Counted from the first letter of the stretch, positions 17,905-28,300 are shown. The stretch: DNA of 64,000 nt from Gimesia fumaroli (GCF_007754425.1 NZ_CP037452.1:7419164-7483163); one strand, 5' to 3'. The notes: a model not told the origin generated them from the letters alone. Numbers and translations: made by a program.

Positions 17905-18486
17905 TTATAACTCGATTTTCGTTCCCAGTACTTTCAGAAAAGCCGCCAGCCACTGTGGATGTGCGGGCCAGGCGGGCGCGGAAACCAGATTCCCATCCAC
18001 GTGCACGCCATCAATGGGTGTCTCGACATAAGTGCCTCCCGCTAGATTCACTTCCGGAGCACAGGCTGGATACGCCGTACAGCTTTTTCCTTTGAGCACA
18101 TCAGCGGCTGCCAGCAACTGTAAACCATGACAGATCGCGGCAATCGGTTTATTCGCTTCGGCAAACTCACGTGTTATCTCCAGGACGTGTTCATTCAGGC
18201 GAATGTATTCCGGTGCTCGTCCGCCGGGAATCAACAGCCCGGTATAATCAGCGGGTTTGACATCCGCAAAGGTCGCATTCAGCGTAAAATTGTGGCCTCG
18301 CTTTTCAGAATAGGTCTGATCTCCTTCGAAATCATGAATCGACGTCCGAATGATGTCGCCCGCTTTCTTATCGGGACAGACCACATCGACCTGATAGCCG
18401 ACCATTTGCAGTGCCTGAAACGGAACCATGATTTCATAGTCCTCGACATAATCGCCCGTTAAAAACAGGATGGATTTGTTTGCCAT
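17905..18486 (-). CDS. DJ-1/PfpI superfamily protein
   Basis: 193 residues. Contains the PfpI core: [17 protein letters not shown] near the start, [12 protein letters not shown] around 83-94, and the nucleophile elbow [13 protein letters not shown] with Cys at about 119. The family includes class I glutamine amidotransferase-like proteases, deglycase-type stress proteins and chaperones, and sequence alone does not separate these. The Glu in DYVEDYE is placed as the partner of the cysteine in this group. An AGGAGAG ribosome site supports the start. Likely cytosolic. It is 47 bases upstream of the DUF423 gene on the same strand and may be cotranscribed with it. Confidence 0.9.
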   Translation of the reverse strand: MANKSILFLTGDYVEDYEIMVPFQALQMVGYQVDVVCPDKKAGDIIRTSIHDFEGDQTYSEKRGHNFTLNATFADVKPADYTGLLIPGGRAPEYIRLNEHVLEITREFAEANKPIAAICHGLQLLAAADVLKGKSCTAYPACAPEVNLAGGTYVETPIDGVHVDGNLVSAPAWPAHPQWLAAFLKVLGTKIEL

Positions 18487-18512
18487 TGGGTTCTCTCCTC
18501 TTGTGCTATTTT

Positions 18513-19391
18513 TTATCCGGCCAGCAAAAATACCAGACGCACTCCAATCATAAGAGCCACTGACAGTAATAACCAGCCAAACTGTTGTCTTAACTGCAGG
18601 CCTTTGAGTCGAGCATTCAGATCAGAACCCAGGCGGGCTCCCACCGTCCCTCCCAAAAGCAACGCAATCACAATGATGATGCTCACATTTCCATGCCAGG
18701 CATGCGCCACCGTCGACTGAAACGCCACAATCCAGACAATCACCAAACTGCAGGAGATGGCCCGATGAGTGGGAATTCCTAAACCAAAAATCAGCATCGG
18801 TAATAACAGGATTCCCCCGCTAATTCCCAACAGACCAGAGATCAAACCCAGCCCCAGTCCAAACCAGGCAATCACAGGAATCGAAAGAGAGCCTTCAAAT
18901 AAATCTGGAAATCGTGCCAAAGGCGGAATCTGTAATCGATCTTTCAGAAGAGCGCCGCTGAGTTCCGCATCAGATCGACGGGCACTCCTCAAGGAAAGTA
19001 TCCCCAATCCCAGCAGCATCATAAAATAGATCACCAACACTACGAATTCCGCAACGATGATCTTTTTTCCATTGATACTGAATTCGGCCAAATCTTTGGC
19101 ATGCTCCAGAATACTTGTTCCGGCAATGACGCCCAGCAACAGTCCGCCGGTAATTACCAACGGAAAAAACAGATCGCGTAGTTTAATTTTTCGCGCTAAT
19201 AAGGATGTCGTCGCCGGCCCCAAGACCTGACAGGCACTCGCTCCGACTGCCAGTTCCATCGGTATTCCCAGCACAATATTCAGTATGGGTACCAGAAGAA
19301 AACCGCCCCCGACCCCAAACATCCCCGCCAGGAAGCCAATCAGCCCCCCGGCTGATGAAATCAGTAAAAAATCGATCAATCCAAAGCCCAT
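18513..19391 (-). CDS. TauE/SafE (TSUP) family permease
   Basis: 292 residues with about eight membrane helices arranged as two repeats. Each repeat begins with the family signature: [19 protein letters not shown] (~18-36) and [19 protein letters not shown] (~178-196). A hydrophilic cytosolic loop (~135-160) joins them. The family exports or imports sulfur-containing anions such as sulfite, sulfoacetate or thiosulfate; the substrate here cannot be told. It precedes the DJ-1 gene by 26 bases on the same strand. Exported sulfatases such as the one at 23756 release sulfate and give a loose physiological context, but no direct link is visible. Confidence 0.9.
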   Translation of the reverse strand: MGFGLIDFLLISSAGGLIGFLAGMFGVGGGFLLVPILNIVLGIPMELAVGASACQVLGPATTSLLARKIKLRDLFFPLVITGGLLLGVIAGTSILEHAKDLAEFSINGKKIIVAEFVVLVIYFMMLLGLGILSLRSARRSDAELSGALLKDRLQIPPLARFPDLFEGSLSIPVIAWFGLGLGLISGLLGISGGILLLPMLIFGLGIPTHRAISCSLVIVWIVAFQSTVAHAWHGNVSIIIVIALLLGGTVGARLGSDLNARLKGLQLRQQFGWLLLSVALMIGVRLVFLLAG

Positions 19392-19403
19392 CCTGATGCC
19401 GCC

Positions 19404-19550
19404 TTAGATTTGATAGTCGGGGAAAATATAGTCATCGTCAGAATTGTTATTTGAGCGATCCTGCCACTGGTTGAAGATCCAATTCACAATCACTCCCCAT
19501 AAAACCGGAATGATGATGCAGGCAAAAATGAAAAATAACTTGTCCAGCAT
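19404..19550 (-). CDS. Single-helix small membrane protein
   Basis: A 48-codon gene with an AAAGG ribosome site 7-8 bases before the ATG at 19548-19550. The product begins MLDKLFFIFACIIIP and has one hydrophobic helix (~5-26, containing IIIPVLWGVIVNWIF), then an acidic/Asn-rich soluble tail that ends DDDYIFPDYQI. The stop lies 12 bases before the TauE/SafE start, so the two are probably cotranscribed and the peptide may be an accessory of the permease. No known family is recognised; the conserved-looking aromatic tail suggests a protein contact. Confidence 0.6.
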   Translation of the reverse strand: MLDKLFFIFACIIIPVLWGVIVNWIFNQWQDRSNNNSDDDYIFPDYQI

Positions 19551-19733
19551 AAGCTTGACCTTTGACTGAGTTTACTTTCGTGTGTCTCGTGTTTAGAGGC
19601 AAACTGCGGTCTCTGTCAAGCGTCAGCATCAGCTTCCCCCAGATTGCGCTCCGATCTTAGTTGTTTTTTCATATCTTTTATGAGAGCATGTACGTTCGTG
19701 AATCAACCTGTTTTTGCTGAGGTCTTCCCAAAT

Positions 19734-20864
19734 ATGGATGAGTGCCCCCCTGAATCAGAACAGCCACTCCTCGATCAGATTCAACTCAATCTGATCCACG
19801 GAGTAGGTCCGCGCATCCGTCATACACTGTTAGAACATTTCGGTACCGCTTCCCAGATCTTAAAGACGCCTCGACAGGAACTTTTAAACGTACCCGGGAT
19901 CGGTAAGAAACTGGCCGACGCGATCTGTTATCGCTCTGCCAAGTCGACTGCCGAAGACGAACTCAGACGCTGTCGTGAGTTCGGCTATCAGATTCTGTCT
20001 GAAGAAGCAGACGCGTATCCCTCTCTCCTGAAAGAAATGCCAGATCCGCCCTCCCTGCTCTACTGTAAAGGTACACTGCTCCCCGAAGATGAACTGGCGG
20101 TCGCCATCGTCGGCTCACGTAAATGCACCCACTACGGACTACAACAGGCAGAAAAGATTGCCGGCGCTCTCGCCCGGTCCGGCATCACAATCGTCAGTGG
20201 ACTGGCACGCGGCATCGATCGCGCCGCCCATGAAGGTGCGCTCAAAGCAGGTGGCCGAACAATCGCAGTAATGGCCACAGGACTCTCACACATTTACCCA
20301 CCCGAACATCAGGACCTCTCAGAGCAAGTCGCCAGCCAGGGTGCACTCGTCACCGAATTCCCCCTCGATCAGGCACCAGTCGCCGGTCTGTTTCCGCAAC
20401 GCAATCGTATCATCAGCGGTCTCTCGATGGGAGTCGTACTGATTGAAGCCGGTCGAAAAAGCGGCGCGCTGCACACTGCTCGTCATGCTTATGAGCAGGG
20501 ACGTGAAGTCTTCGCTGTTCCCGGCCGCATCGATCATCCAGCCAGTGCCGGTTGTCACGATCTGATTCGTGACGGTGCAATGCTCGTGCGTGATGTGGAA
20601 GACATACTGGAAGGACTTGGCCCGGTCAAAACCCCTGTGATGACCGCAGAAAGCCGTGAAGTCCATTCTCCCCGTGAGCTCGCGTTAAGCGAATTTGAAC
20701 GTGACGTCCTGAATCTGGTCACGCTCGACCCTCAGCACCTCAACGAAATTGTTCAGTCCAGTCATCTCGATTCGTCACGCATTCTGTCGACGCTCACTAT
20801 CCTGGAAATGCGAAAAGTGGTCAAACGGCTGCCTGGCGGTTTTCTAGTGAGAGCCACCGGCTGA
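19734..20864 (+). CDS. dprA: DNA processing protein DprA
   Basis: About 376 residues from the ATG at 19734 (MDECPPESEQPLLDQI); earlier in-frame starts would add an unrelated 30 residues. Order: N-terminal helix-hairpin-helix/SAM-like region (~20-75, HGVGPRIRHTLLEHFG and VPGIGKKLADAI), Rossmann domain with AIVGSRKCTHYG, VSGLARGIDRAAHEGAL, GLSHIYPPEH and FPQRNRIISGLS, and a C-terminal winged-helix domain (~315-375). DprA loads RecA onto incoming single-stranded DNA during natural transformation. ComM is encoded 11 kb away. Neighbouring genes on the plus strand follow closely (methyltransferase at 20906). Confidence 0.95.
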   Translation: MDECPPESEQPLLDQIQLNLIHGVGPRIRHTLLEHFGTASQILKTPRQELLNVPGIGKKLADAICYRSAKSTAEDELRRCREFGYQILSEEADAYPSLLKEMPDPPSLLYCKGTLLPEDELAVAIVGSRKCTHYGLQQAEKIAGALARSGITIVSGLARGIDRAAHEGALKAGGRTIAVMATGLSHIYPPEHQDLSEQVASQGALVTEFPLDQAPVAGLFPQRNRIISGLSMGVVLIEAGRKSGALHTARHAYEQGREVFAVPGRIDHPASAGCHDLIRDGAMLVRDVEDILEGLGPVKTPVMTAESREVHSPRELALSEFERDVLNLVTLDPQHLNEIVQSSHLDSSRILSTLTILEMRKVVKRLPGGFLVRATG

Positions 20865-20905
20865 TCAGGATTTAAAAACGAAACGCATTCGATTACACTC
20901 TCACC

Positions 20906-21583
20906 ATGAATACTGCTTCTGAAGAAAGCATCGCTGGTCAAGCGGTCTACTCAAAAAATTTATTGTCTATCTATGATCTCTGGGTTCTGGGAATTTCAAA
21001 TTCCCTGATCTGGAAGTGTCGTACAAAACACATTCTGCGCTGGTTGAATCAAAATTTGACATCCAATCATCTGGATGTCGGCGTCGGTACCGGCTACTAC
21101 CTGGATCACTGCACGTTTCCGAATTCCCAAGTCAGACTCGGCCTGCTGGATTTAAATCCCAACAGTCTGGAAACAACCGCGCAACGAGTTAGTCGCTTTA
21201 GTCCCGAAGTCTATCAGGCGGATATCCTGCAGCCCTTACCTGCACCACCCCAGCGGTTTGACTCGGTCAGTCTGAACTATCTGCTGCATTGTCTGCCCGG
21301 CGACCTGACATCCAAGGCAACACTCTTTGATCATCTCACTCCCTGGTTGAATCCGGGTGCGCTGATTTCCGGCTCCACGATTCTGCACGAAGGAGTTCCC
21401 AAAGGTCTAGCCGCGCGACGATTAATGCGTATTTACAATCAAAAAAAGATCTTCACGAATGCTGCGGACAGTCTCGATGAGTTACAATCTCAGCTTGCCA
21501 GTCGCTATACTGGCGTGGAACTGAAAGTCATCGGCTGTGTCGCCTTGTTTCGAGCTCAATTCAATCCCACTACACCTAATTGA
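20906..21583 (+). CDS. Class I SAM-dependent methyltransferase
   Basis: 225 residues with a Rossmann-type methyltransferase core: motif I LDVGVGTGYYLDHC (~57-70), GLLDLNPNSLE, and motif IV-like DSVSLNYLLHCLPG. The C-terminal part ends in RYTGVELKVIGCVALFRA, typical of small-molecule methyltransferases. The N-terminal AVYSKNLLSIYDLWVLGISN is found in a subgroup of uncharacterised methyltransferases that act on small or lipid-like substrates; the substrate is unknown here. It starts 41 bases after dprA and is followed seven bases later by the DUF455 gene, so the three may form one unit. Confidence 0.85.
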   Translation: MNTASEESIAGQAVYSKNLLSIYDLWVLGISNSLIWKCRTKHILRWLNQNLTSNHLDVGVGTGYYLDHCTFPNSQVRLGLLDLNPNSLETTAQRVSRFSPEVYQADILQPLPAPPQRFDSVSLNYLLHCLPGDLTSKATLFDHLTPWLNPGALISGSTILHEGVPKGLAARRLMRIYNQKKIFTNAADSLDELQSQLASRYTGVELKVIGCVALFRAQFNPTTPN

Positions 21584-21590
21584 TGCCTGT

Positions 21591-22415
21591 ATGGAAATTC
21601 GTGAATTTGCAGAACGAGTCCTGCTCAGTGACTCACTAGAAGAGAAACTGAAGGCTGCTCCGGAAACACTCACAGACGAGCAACCCGGCAAACCGTTGCG
21701 TATTAAAGAACCAGGGCGACCTGCCAATCTGCAATTCGCACCACCCCGCACAGCGCCCGGTATGCCGAAACCGTCTGCGCTGGTCGAACAGGACAAACGG
21801 GCGCTCGCCCACCACATTATGGCTAACCATGAACTGCAGGCATTGGAAGTGATGGCCTACATTCTGTGCGCGTTTCCCGATGCCCCTACGGAATTTCGCC
21901 AGGGAATGTGTAAAATCATGGCTGACGAGCAACGTCACACCCGCATGCATAAAGAACGCGCTTCGGTACTCGGCCTGGAATTCGGCAGCCTGCCTGTGAA
22001 CTGTTACATCTGGAAGAAGGCGCTCAGCTACGAAAGCGTGCTTGATTATCTAGCAGGTCTTCCGCTCACCTTCGAAGGTCGCAACCTTGATCACGCACAA
22101 GAATTCGAACAGTATTTTCTCGACGCCGGTGACCAGCGCAGTGCCGCGTTGATGAAAGTGGTCTACCGCGATGAAATTCAACACGTCGCATTCGGCCTGC
22201 ACTGGCTCCGCAAGTTAAAGCCCGATCACCTCTCCGACTGGGATGCTTACGAACAACACTTGCACTGGCCCGTCCGTGCGGCGCTTTCCGTCGGTGATAC
22301 CTTCAACCGCGAAGGCCGCAAACAGACGGGAATGACCGACGAATTCATCGAGCAACTCTATCAGGCTGCACAAACCGATCTGCCCCCGAATCAGAAACCG
22401 AAGAACCTGGAATAA
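21591..22415 (+). CDS. DUF455 family ferritin-like protein
   Basis: About 274 residues from the ATG at 21591 (MEIREFAERVLLSDSLEEKL), which follows the methyltransferase stop by seven bases. The family (COG2833) has a ferritin-like four-helix fold with metal-ligand signatures seen here as MANHELQALEVMAYIL (Glu/His), MADEQRHTRMH and VYRDEIQHVAFGLHW. N-terminal APGRP-like stretch appears as KEPGRPANLQFAPPR. It is likely a di-iron cytosolic oxidase or hydroxylase of unknown substrate, distantly like MiaE. All four helix motifs are intact. Confidence 0.9.
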   Translation: MEIREFAERVLLSDSLEEKLKAAPETLTDEQPGKPLRIKEPGRPANLQFAPPRTAPGMPKPSALVEQDKRALAHHIMANHELQALEVMAYILCAFPDAPTEFRQGMCKIMADEQRHTRMHKERASVLGLEFGSLPVNCYIWKKALSYESVLDYLAGLPLTFEGRNLDHAQEFEQYFLDAGDQRSAALMKVVYRDEIQHVAFGLHWLRKLKPDHLSDWDAYEQHLHWPVRAALSVGDTFNREGRKQTGMTDEFIEQLYQAAQTDLPPNQKPKNLE

Positions 22416-22429
22416 ACCGGAGATTTGTC

Positions 22430-23173
22430 GTGCCTCAGCAAAGTTTGCCTGCAGGAATCAAGGTAATCTTCGTCGACTGGCACGGAGTCCTCACACGCGA
22501 CCCGTTCTGGATCTCGATTCTCCAAAACTCGTGGCATCCTCTCCATCAGCAATTAACAAACGCAGCAGAAACCCTATTCACACAAAAAAACGACATGGTG
22601 CGCGACTGGATGCGGGGAAACCTGACAGCAAATCAGATCGTAGCTACTCTAAAAATCACACCGAGTCATGAATTCCCCCCTAATTACCTGATTCGTAAAT
22701 TAGTCCATGACTGCCAACTGATGCAAATTAACGGACCGTTGATTCAGTTTTTACAAGAAGCACAGAAAGCAGCTATAATGATTGTCCTCGCAACAGATAA
22801 TATGGACTGCTTTCATGAAGCAATACAAAGAGCAAGACAGCAGAAACCCAGATCGACTCAACAAAGGTTGTGTGAAACAACATCGTTCGTTGCAGCCGCT
22901 CAGCTATTTGATGACATTCTGTGTTCCAGCGAACAAGGCGTACTGAAAAGAGAAGATCCGCGACGTTTTTTCAAAGACTGGCTTAACCGCCATTCCCTCG
23001 ATTTCAGAGACGCCCTGCTAGTGGACGACCTGGAAATCAACTGCAATGCATTTCGTTGTGTTGGTGGTTCCACTCTGCAAATGACAATCGAACCTTGGAG
23101 AACAGATTCAGATCCTGCAATATTAGAGTTTTTCAACCGGTTGCAAACAAAACTATCAAACAAGACTATTTAA
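22430..23173 (+). CDS. HAD-like hydrolase
   Basis: 247 residues from a GTG start with CCGGAG ten bases upstream; it begins 14 bases after the DUF455 stop. HAD motif I is present in a modified form, VIFVDWHGVLTRD (nucleophile Asp kept, the usual +2 Asp replaced by His), motif II is IVLATDNMD, motif III a lysine in VLKREDPRRFF, and motif IV LLVDDLEINC. The cap is a small helical C1-type insert. Loss of the +2 general acid is seen in HAD members with altered chemistry, so phosphatase activity should not be assumed. Codon use and composition look similar to neighbours. Substrate unknown. Confidence 0.75.
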   Translation: MPQQSLPAGIKVIFVDWHGVLTRDPFWISILQNSWHPLHQQLTNAAETLFTQKNDMVRDWMRGNLTANQIVATLKITPSHEFPPNYLIRKLVHDCQLMQINGPLIQFLQEAQKAAIMIVLATDNMDCFHEAIQRARQQKPRSTQQRLCETTSFVAAAQLFDDILCSSEQGVLKREDPRRFFKDWLNRHSLDFRDALLVDDLEINCNAFRCVGGSTLQMTIEPWRTDSDPAILEFFNRLQTKLSNKTI

Positions 23174-23208
23174 TCAAGAACTCATTCTCTTATCTATTTC
23201 TTCGAAAA

Positions 23209-23718
23209 ATGAATCTAATGCCTCAAAGTGACAACTTCCCGGAAGAAAAGAGCAGTGAAGACATCGCTAATAGTCTGATGTTTCAGTCTATGGATCCGAA
23301 AATGCGTGAGAGTGATCCGCGCGCTTACTTTCGTGCGAGGCTCTTAAGTCTCTATGAAGTGCGTGAAGGATTAACTTCAGAGGAATATGAAGAAGAGCGA
23401 CAGGAAGTCTTTAAACAAATTACGCGCCCTTCTAAACGTCCTCCTTTGTTATACCCGATACTCCTGCCGTTTATTTTCATCGGCTTGATTGCAGCTGGAT
23501 ATGGTATTTACGAGAATGAAGCTCCCCTGGTTGTCGGTTCTGTTCCTGCAATCTTTTTTCCAATCTGGTTCTTGTATCACAACCAAAGACACTACCAGTG
23601 GTTAAATTCTTTTTCTCGTGAGCAGCGAACCGAAATCATTCATGAATTGAAACATTCGCATTTCATTGACGAACATGAACAGATTCAGATGCTTTCTGTA
23701 CTCGATAATAGACGATAA
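23209..23718 (+). CDS. Small two-helix membrane protein, unknown function
   Basis: About 169 residues from the ATG at 23209 (MNLMPQSDNFPEE); the next ATG at 23218 is equally possible and no clear ribosome site separates them. The N-terminal ~80 residues are hydrophilic and helical (FRARLLSLYEVREGLTSEEY), then two adjacent hydrophobic helices (~85-105 LLYPILLPFIFIGLIAAGYG and ~112-130), then a charged C-terminal domain ending in EQIQMLSVLDNRR. I recognise no family. It lies 35 bases after the HAD-like gene on the same strand. Confidence 0.6.
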   Translation: MNLMPQSDNFPEEKSSEDIANSLMFQSMDPKMRESDPRAYFRARLLSLYEVREGLTSEEYEEERQEVFKQITRPSKRPPLLYPILLPFIFIGLIAAGYGIYENEAPLVVGSVPAIFFPIWFLYHNQRHYQWLNSFSREQRTEIIHELKHSHFIDEHEQIQMLSVLDNRR

Positions 23719-23755
23719 AAATCACTTGCCACAGTAATATTTCTGGGAGTCTTTC

Positions 23756-25273
23756 TTACTTGGAAACTTTTTTCTTGCCCCGTTTTTTTCGTTTCACTTC
23801 GACACTCGGATGCTTGGGGCCGCCACCTAAATAGGGATATGCTTCCAATTCGTCTCCCTTACCCAACTCGCGGGGATCGTGTGTGGCGGTCAATTGCTGG
23901 TGTAATTTTTTTTCCAGCTTACCTTTGATCTTCTGATACATCGGATCTTGTGCCACATTTTTGAGTTGGTCAGGATCATTCCGCAGGTCGTACAATTCTT
24001 CTGCAGGCAATTTGCCAAACGCCAGTTCGTAGAGACGACGATGATTCGCGTCTTTGTCTTTATTCTCGATCATATATGTCTTGGTCGGCCCGTTGTCACA
24101 ATCGCCGTACCAGGTTCCGGGAATCGCGGCTTTCTGATATAGGGGTGTCCCCGCCGGCCAGCGATCCGGACGGTAGTTACGGATAAACAGAAAATCATCG
24201 GTACGAACAGCACGACACGGATAACCGCCCATGTCGGGTGCTTCCTGGGATGGGACATGGCGTTCCTTACCGAAATAGATCTCACCCCGGTCTGCAGTCA
24301 CGCGTCCCGACTTTGAATTTGTCAGAACCGGCATCAGACTGCGGCCCGTAACATCCGCGGGAATCGAGACCCCGGCTGCTTCATAAAACGTGGGTGCTAA
24401 ATCTATCAGGCTGACAAAATCGGTCACACTTCTCCCTGCGGGAATTTTCGCAGGCCAGCGTGCTGCCAGGGGAACGCGGGTGCCCGTATCGTACAAACAG
24501 CTCTTGCCGCGCGGGAACGGCATTCCATGGTCGCCGGTCATGAAAATGATCGTATTATCCAATTCGCCTTTTTCTTCAAGTAAGGCCAGTACGTCTCCGA
24601 CCAGTTTGTCAAACCGCTGGACTTCCCAGTAATAGTCGGCTACATCGCTGCGCACTTCCCGTGCATCCGGAAAACAGGCAGGCAGTTTGACTTTTGAAAG
24701 ATCCATGCCACTTTCCACACCTGAGCCAGTCTGATAAGGTCGATGGGGATCGCTGCTGCCCAGCCAGAAACAGAACGGTTTTTCTCCGGCTTGCTGGTTC
24801 AGAAACTCCTGAAAGTTTTTAAACCGTTTACCTGCCAGTGGACGCCCGGGAGTTTCCGTGCGCCCTGGTCCCCAAGCTTTGCCGGTATGGCCAACGTCAT
24901 ATCCGTGTGCTTTGAGAATTTCCGGATACGTTTCAAATTTGTCCGGGAAAATACAATGCAGGTTAGCACCCGCTTCGAGCTGCCAATGATATTTCCCTGT
25001 CAGGATCGCGCCCCGTGAAGGAGTACAGGAGGGCGACGACACATATGCATGCTGAAACAGCACACCTTCCCGTGCCAGGCGGTCAAATGTGGGCGTCTTG
25101 ACAACCGGATCACCGTACGCGCCTGCGTGTGGCCAGCCCCAGTCATCGGCAATCGCAAACAGAATGTTGGGCCGCTTCTGTTTCTCAGCAGCCTGTGTCT
25201 CAGCAGCAAAAAACAGATTCGAAATGAGGAGCAAACAGAACAGTAGACGTAGAGCGACAGAACCATTAAGCAT
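23756..25273 (-). CDS. Exported sulfatase, type I (formylglycine)
   Basis: 505 residues with an N-terminal signal peptide (~1-29, LRLLFCLLLISNLFFAAETQA). The catalytic core begins RPNILFAIADDWGWPHAGAYG (metal-binding Asp pair) and has SCTPSRGAILTG, the CxPSR signature in which Cys83 is converted to formylglycine. Further motifs are TGKAWGPGR, MTGDHGMPF and the C-terminal EELYDLRNDPDQLKNVA. It would cleave sulfate esters, probably of algal or animal polysaccharides, outside the cytoplasm; planctomycetes have many such genes. A Lys/Arg-rich tail (KRKKRGKKK) is unusual. It lies directly downstream of the PVC heme protein gene, with a strong hairpin between. Confidence 0.93.
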   Translation of the reverse strand: MLNGSVALRLLFCLLLISNLFFAAETQAAEKQKRPNILFAIADDWGWPHAGAYGDPVVKTPTFDRLAREGVLFQHAYVSSPSCTPSRGAILTGKYHWQLEAGANLHCIFPDKFETYPEILKAHGYDVGHTGKAWGPGRTETPGRPLAGKRFKNFQEFLNQQAGEKPFCFWLGSSDPHRPYQTGSGVESGMDLSKVKLPACFPDAREVRSDVADYYWEVQRFDKLVGDVLALLEEKGELDNTIIFMTGDHGMPFPRGKSCLYDTGTRVPLAARWPAKIPAGRSVTDFVSLIDLAPTFYEAAGVSIPADVTGRSLMPVLTNSKSGRVTADRGEIYFGKERHVPSQEAPDMGGYPCRAVRTDDFLFIRNYRPDRWPAGTPLYQKAAIPGTWYGDCDNGPTKTYMIENKDKDANHRRLYELAFGKLPAEELYDLRNDPDQLKNVAQDPMYQKIKGKLEKKLHQQLTATHDPRELGKGDELEAYPYLGGGPKHPSVEVKRKKRGKKKVSK

Positions 25274-25291
25274 AGCGCAACCTTTAACGGT

Positions 25292-25326
25292 AAGTGAAAT
25301 TCAGAAGAAGTCTCTGAATTCCACTT
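25292..25326 (-). promoter_or_regulatory. Intercistronic hairpin between heme-protein and sulfatase genes
   Basis: Two 14-base arms (25292-25305 and 25313-25326) that differ at one position (G-U in the minus transcript) close a 7-base loop. The stem begins at the stop codon of the upstream gene and ends about 20 bases before the sulfatase start. There is no U-tract, so an mRNA-stability or processing element that uncouples the two genes is more likely than a terminator. Confidence 0.55.
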
Positions 25327-28300
25327 TACTTACGGTTCTGAAGGTACGCAAGCAAATCCCGAATTTCCTGAGATGTGAGACGCTTTTCGAGCCCTTTCGG
25401 CATGATCGAAATCGGCGATTCTTTCATCATATCAATCTCATCACGGGCAATTCGTACTTCTGACAGGTCGGCTGTTCTGAGATAAACTGTATCCGTTGAT
25501 TCACGACTGATCACACCAGTATAAATCTTACCCTCATCGGTCACCACCAGATAAGACCGATATCCACGGGCAAAACTCGCACTGGGTAGTGCGATCGCTT
25601 CCAGTAAGTCCGTTCCCGTACGAATTGCCCCAATACGCGTCAAATCAGGCCCGACTTTGCCTCCCAGATCTTCAACGGTATGACAGCCCGCACAGGCGGC
25701 TTTCTTGCCAAAAAAGATCTTTCGGCCTTCTTCTATTCGACCTTCCGTCAACAAAGGCTTTAGTGATTCCAGATGAGCTTTCTGCTGTGCCAGATCTACA
25801 CCCAGTTTTTTCAGCAATGGTGTAGCTGCTTTTTGAACCGATTGCGGATACTTTTGTAGCAGGCTTGCCAGTTCATCAGCCGACAGATTTGTAGCCGCCG
25901 ATGAACCGTTCAACCCTTTGATCAGTGCCAGTCCAACTTCTTCATTCGTACTCTTTGCATAAGCTCTCAGCAAAACAGGTAATGCCAGAGGGCCCGGTGC
26001 ATCCAATTGTTTAGAAAGTTGAATCAACTGATCTGCTGATTGTGGTAATCCCGACAGAGCCCGCGCTGCTGCCAGACGATCCAGAGGCGGATACTCTTCA
26101 TTCATCCGTGATATCAGAAAATCAAACGTACTCTGATCGACGGCTTTCATTTGAGGACCAACGGCCGAAAGCGATTCAATCCGCAAATTCGCGGGCTGTT
26201 TCGAATCCAACGCCAGCGACTTCAACAATTCGCTCAACGCAGGCAAATCATGTGTCTGAGCAATCCGAACCACTAAAATCTGCAGATCCGGAGTCGCAGA
26301 CTTCAGCGTCTGTTCTAATGCCGTTCGCCAACTCACCGGAAATTCTTTCAAGGCGGAACGCTGAATTACTTCCAGCAGAATCCCCTTGGCTGAATTTGAT
26401 GTTTTCGAACTGGTCAACGACTGGGCAATCAGCGTCTGTACTTCGGGATCTGCTGACTGGGCGATTAAAAACCCTCGCAGCACAGCCGCCCGTTCCTCAC
26501 TCAACGCTTCCTCACTCAGCCAGGTTTTAAGGAGATTCAACGTTTCACTGGCCCAGCCTTCATGTTCGCCGATAATTGTGAGTGCTTCTTTCTGGAGCGC
26601 GGGGTCATCAGTATCCAGTAACGGGGTCACCAGTTCCCGCGTCAGATTTCCGGAATTCATTTGATCGAGGGCAATCAAAGCTGCCCGACGAACTGCGGGA
26701 CTCGAATCACTCAGACCAGCCAATACCAGATCACGGTGATCAATGCGAATCAATGCGTAGATCAAAGCATGCTCCAATGTTCGATCCGGCGATCCCGTTT
26801 TCATGGCATGAAACAACGATTCCACCACGGTCTCCAAATCAGCATCCGATACACCATCACGACGACCCGCTTCACAAATGCGACCTAGTGCCGTCGCAGC
26901 ATTCCGCTGTACTGCTGGTTTTCCCTCTTTTACCAGCCGCACTAATCCTGCGATTGAGCTACTGTCTCGCAATGACCCTAAACTTTTGGCTGACGTCATC
27001 TGCACTGTCTCAGAAGAATCAAAGCCTTTTTGAATCGCGGTCCGGGCTTTCTTAGTACCGATCCGCGTCAGAGTCCAGATCGCGTTCCGCTTACTGGTAT
27101 CATTATAAAATGAACCAGCGGGCGAGGAGATGACTTTCGCGAGTCGAGGAACCGCAAGATCCCCTGCTTCGGCTAATACCTCAATCGCCCGTTGTTGAAC
27201 GAACGGTCGCGTGTCATTTAAAAGTTGAATTTTTCGATGGGGAGAGAGCGAACTCCAGTCCAACGCTAACCCGTACGGATCGTTTAATTCTGGTGTGCCC
27301 GTTTTTCTGATCCGATAGATGGCACCATGGATGTCCGGCTTGGAAATCTGCGACTGCGGGCAACCGATGCGAAACCAGCCCCCCGTATTGATGACCAGCA
27401 GGCTGCCATCCGCGTCTTCAATCACATCCGTCGGATGAAAATCGGGATCATCGGAAACCAGAAAGTCTTCTTCTTTAGTTTCATAGGTCGCACCATTTCG
27501 CACCAGCTGCGAGCGAATCACCTTATGCGTATTAAAGATGGATGTAAAAATATTCCCCTGATATTCTGGTCCGAACTGGGTGGAACGATATCGTAACATA
27601 CCCGATACGGCAACGTGACCAAAGCGGGTAATCGGTCCCAGCAGATCTCCCGTGCGTTTGAACTCTTCGACGCAATCTTCAAAGTGAGGATACACGCCCC
27701 CTTCCTGCCAATGCACCAGACAATCCACCCGAGGCCGCGTCATCAATATGTTGACCGAACCAATCATTTCCCCTTCGGGTGTGAAATCGATCTCGACCGG
27801 ATTATCCATGCCGCCGCCGCAATGCACTTCGATATCAGAGCCATCCGGCTTACAGGAGAAGATCCGCGCCGCGAGACCTTTACTGGTCACATTTCCGGAT
27901 TTGTCTTTAAACTCATGACCATGTCGACCATCACACCAATACAGGCGGCCTTCCGGTCCTCGAAAGCAACCATGAATGCTGGCTGCGTTTCCAGAGAACC
28001 CAAAAGAATCGACAATGATTTCGCGTTCATCCGCCACGCCATCATCATCAACATCGGTGAGTCGCCAGATATTCGGAGGGCTCGCAACGTACAAAGAACC
28101 TTCATGCCATAAGGCTCCCATCGGTAGTGTCAGTTTGTCAGCAAAAACGGTACTCTTATCAAAACGCCCATCGCCGTCCCGATCTTCCAGCATGCGAATC
28201 ATGCTTTTTGGCTCTTTGATTAATTGAGGAGCCCGCGTATTTTCTCCGGAACTTTCCGCAATAAACAGGCGACCCCGGTCATCAAAGCCCGCCATCATCG

